From the NCBI GenBank assembly GCA_947476485.1, contig CANJQU010000011.1, positions 1 to 64,000 on the forward strand: a stretch of 64,000 nt of DNA, written 5' to 3'. The DNA comes from Chitinophagaceae bacterium. GTDB lineage: Bacteria > Bacteroidota > Bacteroidia > Chitinophagales > Chitinophagaceae. The position numbers were made by a program, and so were the translations under genes. Below the pieces are notes generated by a model. That model saw only the letters and a program-made list of their open reading frames with translations, had not been told where the DNA came from and ran no database searches. Positions 42,566 to 51,289 of the stretch are shown here, one piece after another. Position 1 is the stretch's first letter. Every line of letters starts with the position of its first letter.

Positions 42566-45022
42566 ATGGAGCAAAAACTTTTAGATTGGATTAAAAACCA
42601 GCAAAATACAATTGATCAAATAATTTTCGAAGCAGGAACGGCTTATCTAAAAGAAAATAAACACAAGGACAACTTCCATTTTGATCTAATTGAATGTCAG
42701 TCTGAAAGCTTTAATTTGATAGCTAACAAGGATTTGTGCTACGATCGACCTAATACCGCATTCGTCTACTCTCTTTGGTACCATGCGCGAAGGGTTAATA
42801 CATTCATAAAATATTTTGCCTCTGCTATCCTAAAATCGGATAATAACGTAATAGAGATATTTGATTTAGGTGCTGGCACAGGTGCGGTTCAATTTGCTGT
42901 TGGGCTCGTTTGCATCGGGTTAAAAACTCTAGGGCTTAGAACACCAAAAATCCGCTTAATTAATATTGATTCAAGTCCAATAATGTTATACTATAACAGG
43001 GATTTTTTGTGGAAATCATTTTTGAATCACTATTCTTCACTGCAGAATATTCAATTCGAAACAGAATACAGCGTCAACTCTTGGAGTGTAAATACCGAAT
43101 TAAAAGCGCAAAATCCTTGGTTGGTAGCCAGCTATTTGTTTGATATGTCCGACCAAAAAGATGCAATTACTAAGAACTTCCTTTCACTAATAAACTACTA
43201 TAAACCAGACACTTTTCTACTTCTTACTTCTAACCAAGCCGAAAAAGTAAAAATGTTTCATTCTGTGTTAGATAAAGTAAAACTCGAAGGTTATTTTGTC
43301 GACAATATCAAGGACTCCTCCTTACTTTTCGATGGTCCTCTTAATAAGGTAAATGCCTTTAGAACAGAGCTTGGGAAACAATATTCAGGAAAGGGAATAA
43401 GTTCTCATACGAGCTGGAGGGACAGTAGTTTCGTTGGGGCTATTTTAAAGAACACCAATATTAAACTGAATCTAATCACTAAGCCTGAATTCAAAAAAAT
43501 AGATTTATACAATACAAAAATTGCAGTTAGAAGAGATGTCAAACTAAGTGAAAAGCAAAAAGATGCAAGCGATTTCTTAGGGAGACCTTCGATAATTGTT
43601 GGCCCTGCCGGGAGTGGCAAATCAATAGTAATTACAGAGAAAATCAAAAATATTTGTGTACAGAGAAATTATAGTCCGAATCTAAAAATACTGGTTACGT
43701 CTTTTAATAAAGGCCTGATAAAGAAATTAGGCGATTGGATCGAAGATTTACTGACACCAGCTTCGGGGCGTCGAGAATATATTAAAGACATACACGGACA
43801 CTCTGACGAAATTTCCAAATTCTATTTTAGAGACTCGAATAATCCCAATATTATACTGCTAAATTTCGACCTTTTACCAACTCAACTGGGCAACTTGACT
43901 GCAGGCAGACTAATTTTCGATAAACAACATAAGTTTAATATCAGAGATTGTATCACTCAACTAAAAAAAGAAGAGAATATTACCGACGACCGGTACGATC
44001 ACATTTTAAATCCTGAGTTTATTTTCGAAGAATATCATCGAATAATTTATGGCTTGAGAGTAAAAACCAAAGAAGATTATCTTAAAATTAAACGGAGTGG
44101 CAGATGGATAGGCCTACGAAAAGAACAAAGAGAGCTAGTATATAAATGTATTCAAAAGTACAAGTACCACAACGATAAAAATAACATTGATTCTATTACG
44201 ACGAGAAGAGAACTCTTACTGGATAAGTTAGTAAACAAGAAGCTAGAACTAAAATTCGATTACATCTTGGTTGATGAATTTCAGGATTGTACCAAAGCTG
44301 ACTATGAAATATTTTACAACATAATCAAAGATGTAAATGACTTAACTCTATCTGGCGATTTGGCACAAGCAATTCATATTGGGAAAAGTGCAGATATTCC
44401 CAGAGATGAAAAAATGAAAAGAAGAGAATATTTTTTGCTGGAAGGCTCGTATAGATTGCCACATCGCATCAGTGAAAGCATTAAAAAACTTTCAGAAGTC
44501 ATTGTTGAGCGGTGGAGTAAAAATGAAGCTACAAAGGAAATTGCACCGGTGAAAAATTCACCGCCGGGTGCCCGACCAATTATTGTTTATGCCTCGTCTA
44601 TGGATGTAATGACAAACAAAATAAAATCAATTTTGGACGTCTATCGGTCTTATGATGTTAGTAAAATAACAATTCTTGAAAAAGATCCGGATTTAGCTCT
44701 TGCTCTATCACTACTGGGAATATCATGCGAAACCGACACGATACTTAGATTAAAAGGACTTGAAAAAGAATGTGTTTTATGGTCGAGTAGAATTGATATA
44801 GATGATGAGAATGAATCTTATGAGTTTATTTATACGATCTTAACAAGAACGAGCAGTTTATTAATTATCGCATTATCAGACAAAACAAAAAATTACTATA
44901 AGAAGATAATAAACTATCTCGATCAAGATAAAATAATATTATGGGATCAAGAAACTAAAGATAAATACCAGTCTTTCCGAGAATCCGTCAAAATTGAAAT
45001 GGTAATGGAAGATAATGGCTAG
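42566..45022 (+). CDS. Methyltransferase-like domain fused to SF1 (UvrD-like) helicase
   Basis: 818 residues. The N-terminal 300 residues have a class I SAM-methyltransferase-like core: motif I 'DLGAGTGAVQ' at 100-109, followed by an acidic strand end 'IRLINIDSS' at 129-137. From about 325 a superfamily 1A helicase follows: Q-like motif 'KLSEKQKDA', Walker A 'GPAGSGKS' (346-353), Walker B 'ILVDEFQDC' (567-575), motif III 'LSGDLAQAIH' (595-604), motif IV 'EGSYRLPHRI', and motif VI region 'YTILTRTSSLLIIAL'. So both an ATPase motor and a SAM-binding fold are plausible on one chain. It is coupled to the radical SAM gene. Role in DNA repair, modification or phage defence is an inference. Confidence 0.85.
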   Translation: MEQKLLDWIKNQQNTIDQIIFEAGTAYLKENKHKDNFHFDLIECQSESFNLIANKDLCYDRPNTAFVYSLWYHARRVNTFIKYFASAILKSDNNVIEIFDLGAGTGAVQFAVGLVCIGLKTLGLRTPKIRLINIDSSPIMLYYNRDFLWKSFLNHYSSLQNIQFETEYSVNSWSVNTELKAQNPWLVASYLFDMSDQKDAITKNFLSLINYYKPDTFLLLTSNQAEKVKMFHSVLDKVKLEGYFVDNIKDSSLLFDGPLNKVNAFRTELGKQYSGKGISSHTSWRDSSFVGAILKNTNIKLNLITKPEFKKIDLYNTKIAVRRDVKLSEKQKDASDFLGRPSIIVGPAGSGKSIVITEKIKNICVQRNYSPNLKILVTSFNKGLIKKLGDWIEDLLTPASGRREYIKDIHGHSDEISKFYFRDSNNPNIILLNFDLLPTQLGNLTAGRLIFDKQHKFNIRDCITQLKKEENITDDRYDHILNPEFIFEEYHRIIYGLRVKTKEDYLKIKRSGRWIGLRKEQRELVYKCIQKYKYHNDKNNIDSITTRRELLLDKLVNKKLELKFDYILVDEFQDCTKADYEIFYNIIKDVNDLTLSGDLAQAIHIGKSADIPRDEKMKRREYFLLEGSYRLPHRISESIKKLSEVIVERWSKNEATKEIAPVKNSPPGARPIIVYASSMDVMTNKIKSILDVYRSYDVSKITILEKDPDLALALSLLGISCETDTILRLKGLEKECVLWSSRIDIDDENESYEFIYTILTRTSSLLIIALSDKTKNYYKKIINYLDQDKIILWDQETKDKYQSFRESVKIEMVMEDNG

Positions 45023-45029
45023 TAAGGGT

Positions 45030-45430
45030 ATCCGTATCTCGGTCCGCCCAGAGTCTCCTTTTTTCAAGGTACTCGGGGCAATCAGGGTACAAAAGCTGAA
45101 ATTTCATGCTATCCAAAATAGCGCTGAATATCTCATTAAAACTCACCTTCATATTTACAAACGAAACCACTTATCTGGCATCATTTTCCAAAGTCCGGGA
45201 AATCAAAGCCCAAATTCCACTCAAACCCGCACCTGTAGCCAAAAGAAATTTACATCATATACAGCCCGCAGCACATCATCTGCCGTATACGCGACATCAT
45301 AAAACTTCAATTTTTTACCTTCATATTTCAGTACGACCTTTGAGCCAAAAAAGGAAAAAATACACCCCGATCTGGAAGATCCGGGCATTGAGTACCTTGC
45401 TGATCTTTGTGAATATATACCGTATGGACA
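45030..45430 (-). pseudogene. Decayed minus-strand coding remnant
   Basis: A minus-strand frame reads 'SKVVLKYEGKKLKFYDVAYT' then 'ADDVLRAVYDVNFFWL', and another reads 'NMKVSFNEIFSAILDSMKFQ' then 'LLYPDCPEYLEKRR'. They lie in different frames with stops between, and no intact gene exists. Protein-like composition suggests a gene broken by frameshifts just right of the cassette. The plus-strand ORF 45106..45489 is its shadow. No family assigned. Confidence 0.35.
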
Positions 45431-45454
45431 TCACAAATTACACCTGTTTATTAA

Positions 45455-45509
45455 TTGCCCCGGCTTTTAAGCCGGGGATGGACGGCTAACAATACGGCTT
45501 TAGCCTAAA
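45455..45509 (+). repeat. Single REP-like unit (family B)
   Basis: CCCCGGCTTTTAAGCCGGGG hairpin, then about 16 nt inward GGCTTTAGCC-TAAATACG. Same build and spacing as each arm of the pair at 27704-27853. Confidence 0.65.
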
Positions 45510-45940
45510 TACGAAAAGTGCACTTTTAAAGTCAATTTAGTATTAGTTTATAATATACGTATTAAATAATTCGATATTCAAAGTGAGCAACAATTGAGCA
45601 AGTTTTGTGCAAGAATTTCGTGGATAATCGACATTAACTTATTGATAATCACAACGAAAACATTTTCAGCAGTTTTTTTAAAAAAAAGTTGCGCAGTACA
45701 GCAGAACGCTATAACATATGCCAAGTGGAGAATGCCCCACAGCAAGTGAATGTGGGTTATTATAGCCCGTAGTGAGCTCGCCCAACTAGGAAATCTTAAT
45801 GACCATTAATATCAGCCACCGTAAAACTTTTCACCAAAAACCAATGCTACATATATCAAATAAAATATTACAAATAAAACGGGGCATTGAAACGATAACA
45901 ATGTAAATCTCCCTATCCTGAAAATCCTGATCAAAACCTG
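45510..45940. other. AT-rich non-coding region
   Basis: No ORF with protein character. One 8-of-9 match to a DnaA box (CGTGGATAA) lies near 45619, and the region is rich in A/T runs. There is not enough to call an origin or an RNA gene. Confidence 0.4.
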
Positions 45941-45949
45941 TACCTTAGC
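45941..45949 (+). promoter_or_regulatory. -7-like box TACCTTAG
   Basis: TACCTTAG about 25 bp before ATG 45972, the same variant as at 30141. Confidence 0.4.
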
Positions 45950-45971
45950 AACGTAGAAAATGGAAGGCTCC

Positions 45972-46376
45972 ATGAAAAATTTATTCATCATTTTTTTATC
46001 GCTGTTATTGTCCGGTGTTGCTCTTAAGGCAGAAGCGGGCTTTTACGTGAAAAAAAATGCCGCTGAGACTTCCGTCTCTTCCTCCGAAAGCATTCTCGCC
46101 GGCCGTAAAAGAGCAGAACGCAGGAGGCACAAAAAATGGGAACGCGAGAATGATAATGCTTACCGCATAAAGCAGGCAAAAATTGCCTTCAAATTTGCAT
46201 TATTGGGGTTGGCTGTTTTCCCGCTCGGCATCCCGGCTATCGTTCATGGCGTCCGCAGCATTAAAAAGAAAGAATGGTATTTCCACGATATGGCGCTGAC
46301 CAGCATCATCTTCGGCTCGCTGGAAATATTGGCGCTTGCATTCTGCGTTACACTGGTGGTGTTTATGCTCCTTTAA
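45972..46376 (+). CDS. Small exported/membrane protein (intact paralog of 41256 relic)
   Basis: 134 residues: signal peptide (MKNLFIIFLSLLLSGVALKAEA), a short basic region with 'GRKRAERRRHKKWE', then two membrane helices ('FALLGLAVFPLGIPAIVHG' and 'LTSIIFGSLEILALAFCV') joined by a charged loop. The helix pair resembles the DUF4190-like membrane domain. ATG 45972 is preferred over 45960 because it gives a clean signal peptide. With the truncated copy at 41256-41556 it brackets the radical SAM/helicase cassette, both in the same direction. Function unknown. Confidence 0.7.
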   Translation: MKNLFIIFLSLLLSGVALKAEAGFYVKKNAAETSVSSSESILAGRKRAERRRHKKWERENDNAYRIKQAKIAFKFALLGLAVFPLGIPAIVHGVRSIKKKEWYFHDMALTSIIFGSLEILALAFCVTLVVFMLL

Positions 46377-46420
46377 TATGCCGGGACCCAACAAAGAAAA
46401 CGATGAGCGCAATACTCATT

Positions 46421-46462
46421 CGACCTCACCCTCTCCTTCGGAGAGGGCCGGGGAGAGGTCTA
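46421..46462 (-). repeat. Family A hairpin repeat at the PaaE-like gene stop
   Basis: Minus strand: TAG then ACCTCTCCCCGGCCCTCTCC-GAA-GGAGAGGGTGAGGTC. The long version, close in sequence to the copy inside icmF. Confidence 0.75.
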
Positions 46463-47548
46463 CCGCGCATCAAAGTCTATCACCACCTTCTCCGTCCGCG
46501 GATGGGCCTGGCAGGTAAGCACATAGCCTTTCTGAACCTCGTGTTCATCAAGTGCATAGTTCACCTCCATTTCCACCTCACCCTCGGTCACCAGTGCACG
46601 GCAGGTGCAGCACACACCACCCTTGCACGCATAAGGCAGGTCGGCGCCGGCTTTCAGGGCTGCGTCCAGTATGCTTTCCCCCACAAATGGCACTTCCATC
46701 TCAAAGGTCGTTCCATCAAGGGTTATGCTCACCTTGCTTGCAGGTCCGCCCTGGTTTTTGTGAGTGGCCACCCACTTCTCATGCTCGGCCTTAGGTTGGT
46801 CCGGAGACGTGAATAGCTCAATGTGAACATTGCTTTGCGGCATGCCCAGGTCCATAAGCTGCTGGCGCACTGAAAGGATCATATCCTCCGGGCCACAGAT
46901 GAAAGCTTCGTCAATGGTATTTATATCTATCAGCGACCTGCAGAATTCAGCACACTTTGCGGCGTCTATGCGACCGCTGAACAATGGGATGTCCATATAC
47001 TCGCGGCTCAGTATGTAGTATACCCTCAGGCGCAGCATATGCTTGTTCTTCAGCGCTTCTATGGCCTCCCTGAAAATGATGGAATTTTTAGAGCGGTTAC
47101 CGTATACCAGCGTAAAGCTGCTGTTCGGCTCTTCCTCCAGCACACTCTTCATGATGCTCATGATCGGCGTGATGCCGCTGCCGGCAGCAAATGCAAGGTA
47201 TTCTTTATGCTTTGCTTCTTTGTTTTTTATAGTGAAGTTGCCCATAGGCGGCATCACATCCAGCACATCGCCGGCCTTCAGCTCGCCATGTGCATAGGTG
47301 GAAAATTTGCCTTCCTCCACTTTCTTGATGGCCACGCGCAGCTCACCGTCTTTTGGGCTGGAGCAGATAGAATAAGACCTCCGCACTTCGGCGTCATCAA
47401 AGTGGCGGCGAAATGTAAGATACTGCCCGGGGGCAAACCGGAACTTATCTGCCAGTTCACCCGGCACCTCCAGCGATACAGAAACGCAATCAGCAGTTTC
47501 CGGCCGCACGTCCTTGACCTTTAAAGAATAGAATTTGAGCACAGACAT
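46460..47548 (-). CDS. PaaE-like ferredoxin-NAD(P)H oxidoreductase
   Basis: 362 residues: FAD-binding domain ('RRSYSICSSPKDGELRVAIK'), NAD(P) domain ('FAAGSGITPIMSIMKSVLEE', 'FICGPEDMI'), and a C-terminal plant-type 2Fe-2S ferredoxin with 'CKGGVCCTC' and a distant fourth Cys ('LTCQAHP'). This is the layout of PaaE, the reductase of phenylacetyl-CoA epoxidase, which passes electrons from NADPH to the di-iron oxygenase. No paaABCD genes are adjacent, so it may serve another oxygenase or desaturase. ATG 47548 is chosen; the ORF extension to 47617 is not needed. Confidence 0.87.
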   Translation of the reverse strand: MSVLKFYSLKVKDVRPETADCVSVSLEVPGELADKFRFAPGQYLTFRRHFDDAEVRRSYSICSSPKDGELRVAIKKVEEGKFSTYAHGELKAGDVLDVMPPMGNFTIKNKEAKHKEYLAFAAGSGITPIMSIMKSVLEEEPNSSFTLVYGNRSKNSIIFREAIEALKNKHMLRLRVYYILSREYMDIPLFSGRIDAAKCAEFCRSLIDINTIDEAFICGPEDMILSVRQQLMDLGMPQSNVHIELFTSPDQPKAEHEKWVATHKNQGGPASKVSITLDGTTFEMEVPFVGESILDAALKAGADLPYACKGGVCCTCRALVTEGEVEMEVNYALDEHEVQKGYVLTCQAHPRTEKVVIDFDAR

Positions 47549-47705
47549 AAAATGGTTGCAAATGTACAAAAAACCACAGGCGAAAAAAGGCAAAAGGATA
47601 ATTGGTATAAAAGCCACCGCCGATACCTCAGTTTCCCCACGATCATCGCTTTACTTTTACCCTGTTGCCCTTTTGATCAATTATCTTACTATCTTGCTTT
47701 AGACC

Positions 47706-48404
47706 ATGAAGCATGCGCTATACAAGTTGTTTTTCGGTAAGCCTGAATATAATAAGCCTATAAAATTATCGGCATACCAGACTTATGTTATCAACCTTGA
47801 TCGTATCTGGAACAATGTAAAACACCATGACATTGGCTTTGAGAAGGTGCTGAGGCTGTTTCTTGTAGCCATCCAGATCATCTTCCCCGGCATCCATATC
47901 CGCAACATTTTCGGACGCTATGGTATCATCAGGCGTAATGTGGCTATTGAGTTTTATGTATTGTTCAAAACATTCCTCCCATTCATTTTCCTTGTCACCG
48001 GCTTTTATCAGCACATTGCGGCGGTAGTTATTGCTTCATACCTGCTTATTGAAACCATTTGCTATGTGGCTTCGCTCATATTTGTATCCGATGTTTTCGT
48101 AAAACCACGCTCCTACCGCCGCAATATACTCATGTTGTTTTTAAACTATATGGAGATATCCATGTGCTTTGCCGTTATCTACGCCAGCCTCCACTTGCTG
48201 GGCAACAGGCCTTACGACATGATGGACTATATCTATTTCAGCATAGTGACCTCAACAACTATAGGATACGGTGACATGCACCCCGCCAGCCACCTGGGTC
48301 AGATCACAGTTTGCGTACAGGCTGTAATGGTGGTAGCATTCATTGTGCTGTTCCTTAATTTCTTTGGTTCAAAAGTGGAAACACTGCACAATGAAGATGA
48401 GTAG
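47706..48404 (+). CDS. Potassium channel family protein
   Basis: 232 residues with four or so membrane helices, the last two flanking a pore loop with the selectivity filter 'TTIGYGDMHP'. The region before the pore resembles a shortened voltage-sensor-like helix bundle, but no regular Arg-rich S4 is visible, so voltage gating is doubtful. It has no cytoplasmic RCK domain; the short C-terminal tail ends 'KVETLHNEDE'. It should allow K+ passage across the inner membrane. Divergent from the PaaE-like gene. Confidence 0.9.
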   Translation: MKHALYKLFFGKPEYNKPIKLSAYQTYVINLDRIWNNVKHHDIGFEKVLRLFLVAIQIIFPGIHIRNIFGRYGIIRRNVAIEFYVLFKTFLPFIFLVTGFYQHIAAVVIASYLLIETICYVASLIFVSDVFVKPRSYRRNILMLFLNYMEISMCFAVIYASLHLLGNRPYDMMDYIYFSIVTSTTIGYGDMHPASHLGQITVCVQAVMVVAFIVLFLNFFGSKVETLHNEDE

Positions 48405-48531
48405 CGAGCCGGTAAAACTGATGTTTTTTTTATTGCAATGCGTGCCCCAGCTTAAAGAATATTGATTATTTTGCGATGCTATACTAAATTAATCACAGGT
48501 TTTATTACTTTTACCCGAAGAAATAATTTTT

Positions 48532-48999
48532 ATGATAAAAAAATCGCTCAAAAAGATACTTATGGCATGCCTCATAGCGTTGCCAGTAAGCGTTTTCGCG
48601 CAAACCAATACTCCACCGGCTAACACGCAACCCATTAACAGGTATGAACTGCTTGACAAAACATGGTGTTTTGTAGCTATGAAGTGCCCGGACAAAATAG
48701 GTTCTGAAGGCCAGTATATACACTTTCTGTCTACCCTTAAGCTTACAGCGACCAACGGTAATAACATCAACTATGGTACTTACGTAAAGACCTACCGTGA
48801 TATGCGTGATAACCCGAAAGAGACCGGCACCTACGCGCTTACTAACGACGAAGTAGGAAATGTAGTGCTTACCCTGAAGAAAAATAAGACAGGTGCTACC
48901 GCCAAATATATGGTGCCTATGGTGGAAACAAACCACCTTACACTCATCAGGACCGATGAGAACGAAAAATGCAATGTAACTTATGCAGTAGCGCCTTAA
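48532..48999 (+). CDS. Exported protein, lipocalin-like, unknown function
   Basis: 155 residues with signal peptide (ending 'ALPVSVFAQ') and a mature beta-rich domain beginning with a short Pro/Thr/Asn-rich spacer. 'ELLDKTWCFVAMKCPDKIGS' and 'TYALTNDEVGNVVLTLKKNK' look like strands of a lipocalin/THAP4-like barrel. No named family. An intrinsic terminator follows. It is comparable in size to the 33317 gene but not clearly homologous. Confidence 0.65.
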   Translation: MIKKSLKKILMACLIALPVSVFAQTNTPPANTQPINRYELLDKTWCFVAMKCPDKIGSEGQYIHFLSTLKLTATNGNNINYGTYVKTYRDMRDNPKETGTYALTNDEVGNVVLTLKKNKTGATAKYMVPMVETNHLTLIRTDENEKCNVTYAVAP

Positions 49000-49017
49000 A
49001 CCGGCCTTTAATACTTT

Positions 49018-49047
49018 AGCCCTGCATACTTTGCGGGGCTTTTTTTG
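49018..49047 (+). terminator. Intrinsic terminator
   Basis: AGCCCTGCA and TGCGGGGCT form a stem (one mismatch) followed by TTTTTTTG, 19 bp after the 48532 gene. Confidence 0.8.
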
Positions 49048-49070
49048 TGCCCCGCAATGCCAGGTTCAGG

Positions 49071-50012
49071 TTAGCAATCCTCATCAGCGCAGGGTATTTC
49101 AGCAGATTCTAGCTCCAGTGTGGCGTGGTGTATGCTGTTGTGCAGCAGCTCATGCTTTACCTCGTGCACTACTGCCAGCTTTTCAGTGAATGTGAGTGCT
49201 TCATTCAGCACAAGGTGGGCAGTAAGGGCATTCTCAGTGGTGCTCATTGCCCAGATATGGGTATGGTGCACATTTTCAACGCCTTTTACTTTCCTTATTA
49301 CACCCTCTATTTTGGCCAGGTCCAGATCTACCGGCACAGCATCCAGCGACATGCGAAGGCTGCCGGTGAGCAGGGACCATGTGCCAACCAGTATTATCGC
49401 CAGCACTCCAATACTAACAGCGCCATCCAGCCAGTACCAATTGGTGAATTTTATTATGAGCCCGGACACTACTACACCCAGCGATACCAGCGCATCGGTC
49501 ATCAGGTGCAGGTAGGCACCCCTGGTGTTCATATCGTGATCTTTATGCCGGAAGAAAAGAAGGGCGGAACCCAGGTTAATAGCTATACCTATGCCTGCTA
49601 CTACCGCTACAATGCCACCCTCAATAGGCTGCGGATGAAACAGCCTGTGTACCGATTCGTATCCCAGCATGCCAATAGCTACACATAATATTATTGCATT
49701 CGTCAAAGCCGCAAGAATCGTGGATTTTTTATAGCCATACGTAAAAGAACCCTTAGGCTTAACCTTAGCCAGGCGAAAGGCAACAAGCGATAGCACAAGG
49801 CTGGCCACATCACTCAGGTTGTGTCCCGCATCCGATAGAAGTGCCATGGAATGGGTCACAAACCCGGCAACAGCCTGAACGATCACATAGGCGCTATTGA
49901 GTACTATACCGGCAATAAAAGCGTTATTGGCCAGATCACCCGGTTGCACCTGGTGATGGTGGTGGCCGGCATGGCTATTACTATGTTCATGGGTGTGGCC
50001 GTGACTATGCAT
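49071..50012 (-). CDS. Cation diffusion facilitator (Zn/Co/Cd exporter)
   Basis: 313 residues with six membrane helices. A His-rich N-terminus ('MHSHGHTHEHSNSHAGHHHH') should collect metal. Transport-site residues are visible in 'LLSDAGHNLSDVASL' (HxxxD) and 'HLMTDALVSLGVV' (HxxxD). The C-terminal cytoplasmic domain has 'VHHTHIWAMSTTENALTAHL'. The pattern matches CzcD/ZitB-type zinc exporters driven by proton exchange. No metal-responsive regulator is adjacent. Confidence 0.93.
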   Translation of the reverse strand: MHSHGHTHEHSNSHAGHHHHQVQPGDLANNAFIAGIVLNSAYVIVQAVAGFVTHSMALLSDAGHNLSDVASLVLSLVAFRLAKVKPKGSFTYGYKKSTILAALTNAIILCVAIGMLGYESVHRLFHPQPIEGGIVAVVAGIGIAINLGSALLFFRHKDHDMNTRGAYLHLMTDALVSLGVVVSGLIIKFTNWYWLDGAVSIGVLAIILVGTWSLLTGSLRMSLDAVPVDLDLAKIEGVIRKVKGVENVHHTHIWAMSTTENALTAHLVLNEALTFTEKLAVVHEVKHELLHNSIHHATLELESAEIPCADEDC

Positions 50013-50288
50013 TCACGAATTAACTTATTTGCTGCAAGCTACGAAATATAGATAGGCCGGCGATATCCCCGCCAGTATAAGTCTGGCATAATTTTTGAAA
50101 ATATTGGGTAACAGTATCGATTTAAATCAGCACAGACTTACAATAGAACGTTCTCATATTTTATTCATAGACTTATTGTATTGTCAATTGCTAGTGAATA
50201 TATTGTTAATTAAGATGAAAAATAATAATGCTTAGGTATATCGTTATACATTTATTTTGCAGACTACCCTAAGCTTTACCGACTACCG

Positions 50289-51131
50289 ATGATAGATGAA
50301 GCACGTACATTATTGAGCAGCATACAGGATACGATCGTAAACCTGGATACAATGCTTGCGGAAAAAAATGACATGATCGACCTGTTGTCTCACGACCTCA
50401 GGAGTCCCGTGAACAGGATACTTGCACTCAGCAACCTCATCAAAATAGACGACGAAACAAAAAAGGAGATCTATTCAGACTATATAGCTGAAGAGTGCAA
50501 GAGCCTGCTAAGCGTACTGGAGAACATACTGATGATGATGAAGGAAGATAGTCACGCCTTCATGCCGGGACAAGTGAATCTTAGCAACCTGATAGAGGAA
50601 ACAGTTCATTTCTTTGATTTTGCGCTTAATGAAAAGAACATAAACGTCCAGGTTTCTATTGATAAATCGATATTCATTTCGGTTCAACGTGAGTTGTTCG
50701 TTCAGGCGGTGCGCAACATTGTTGGCAATGCCATAAAGTTCTCATCTGCCGGAAAAAGTATTTCCATCTCAGCCACCCAATCACGGGACCAGGTATCACT
50801 TACTATCAAGGATGAGGGGCTTGGATTCCTTCCGGCCGATATGGAGCGGCTTTTCGACCGCTTTACAAAGGCTGGGAAAAAGGGTACCCATGGTGAAGCC
50901 TCCATAGGCCTGGGTCTTTACTTGAGCAAGAAGATGATCGAAAAGCACGAGGGTAAACTATTTGCAGAAAGCGAAGGCATAAACAAAGGCGCTACTTTCA
51001 CCATAGTGCTCTACAAGCTTATCACAAAAAAAAAGCAATCCAAGACCAGCCAATCTTCCCAAACTACAACTGAGCCATCGCCTGGCAGCAAGAAAGCGGC
51101 AACCCGCATTGTGAGTTCCAGAATAGTATAA
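50289..51131 (+). CDS. Soluble histidine kinase lacking a sensor domain
   Basis: 280 residues: a short N-terminal coiled coil, HisKA dimerisation domain with phospho-acceptor His35 in 'LLSHDLRSPVNRI', then the ATP-binding domain (N box 'NIVGNAIKFS', G1 'DEGLGF', G2 'IGLGLYLSKKM'). No membrane helix, PAS or GAF domain is present, so signal input must come from a partner, or the protein is what remains of a larger kinase. The C-terminus is a Ser/Thr/Lys-rich tail. No response regulator is adjacent. Its promoter lies in an AT-rich 276-bp gap. Confidence 0.88.
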   Translation: MIDEARTLLSSIQDTIVNLDTMLAEKNDMIDLLSHDLRSPVNRILALSNLIKIDDETKKEIYSDYIAEECKSLLSVLENILMMMKEDSHAFMPGQVNLSNLIEETVHFFDFALNEKNINVQVSIDKSIFISVQRELFVQAVRNIVGNAIKFSSAGKSISISATQSRDQVSLTIKDEGLGFLPADMERLFDRFTKAGKKGTHGEASIGLGLYLSKKMIEKHEGKLFAESEGINKGATFTIVLYKLITKKKQSKTSQSSQTTTEPSPGSKKAATRIVSSRIV

Positions 51132-51255
51132 AAATAACTATAACTGGAAAAATCTGGAATCAGATTCCAGATTTTTCCAAACACATAGCAATATAATTGC
51201 TTCTTCTCCTCAATAGCCTTCTACAACATCTTTCCCAAACTTTCTCCAATTACAT

Positions 51256-51263
51256 TAGTTTTG
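51256..51263 (+). promoter_or_regulatory. -7 box TAGTTTTG of alaS
   Basis: A perfect TAnnTTTG box 26 bp before ATG 51290. It lies inside the extended ORF that starts at 51197 and supports the later start. Confidence 0.65.
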
Positions 51264-51289
51264 CAGCCACATTATTTTATTTATTACCA

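Noticed and set aside
45106-45489. 127-residue plus-strand ORF right of the cassette
   Set aside because: Shadow of the decayed minus-strand remnant, and it runs into the REP-like unit.
45560-45720. Possible replication origin (AT-rich with one near-DnaA box)
   Set aside because: One imperfect box only; no cluster and no initiator gene nearby.
46274-46816. 180-residue plus-strand ORF opposite the PaaE-like gene
   Set aside because: It reads through the hairpin repeat and the ferredoxin domain in reverse; a shadow.
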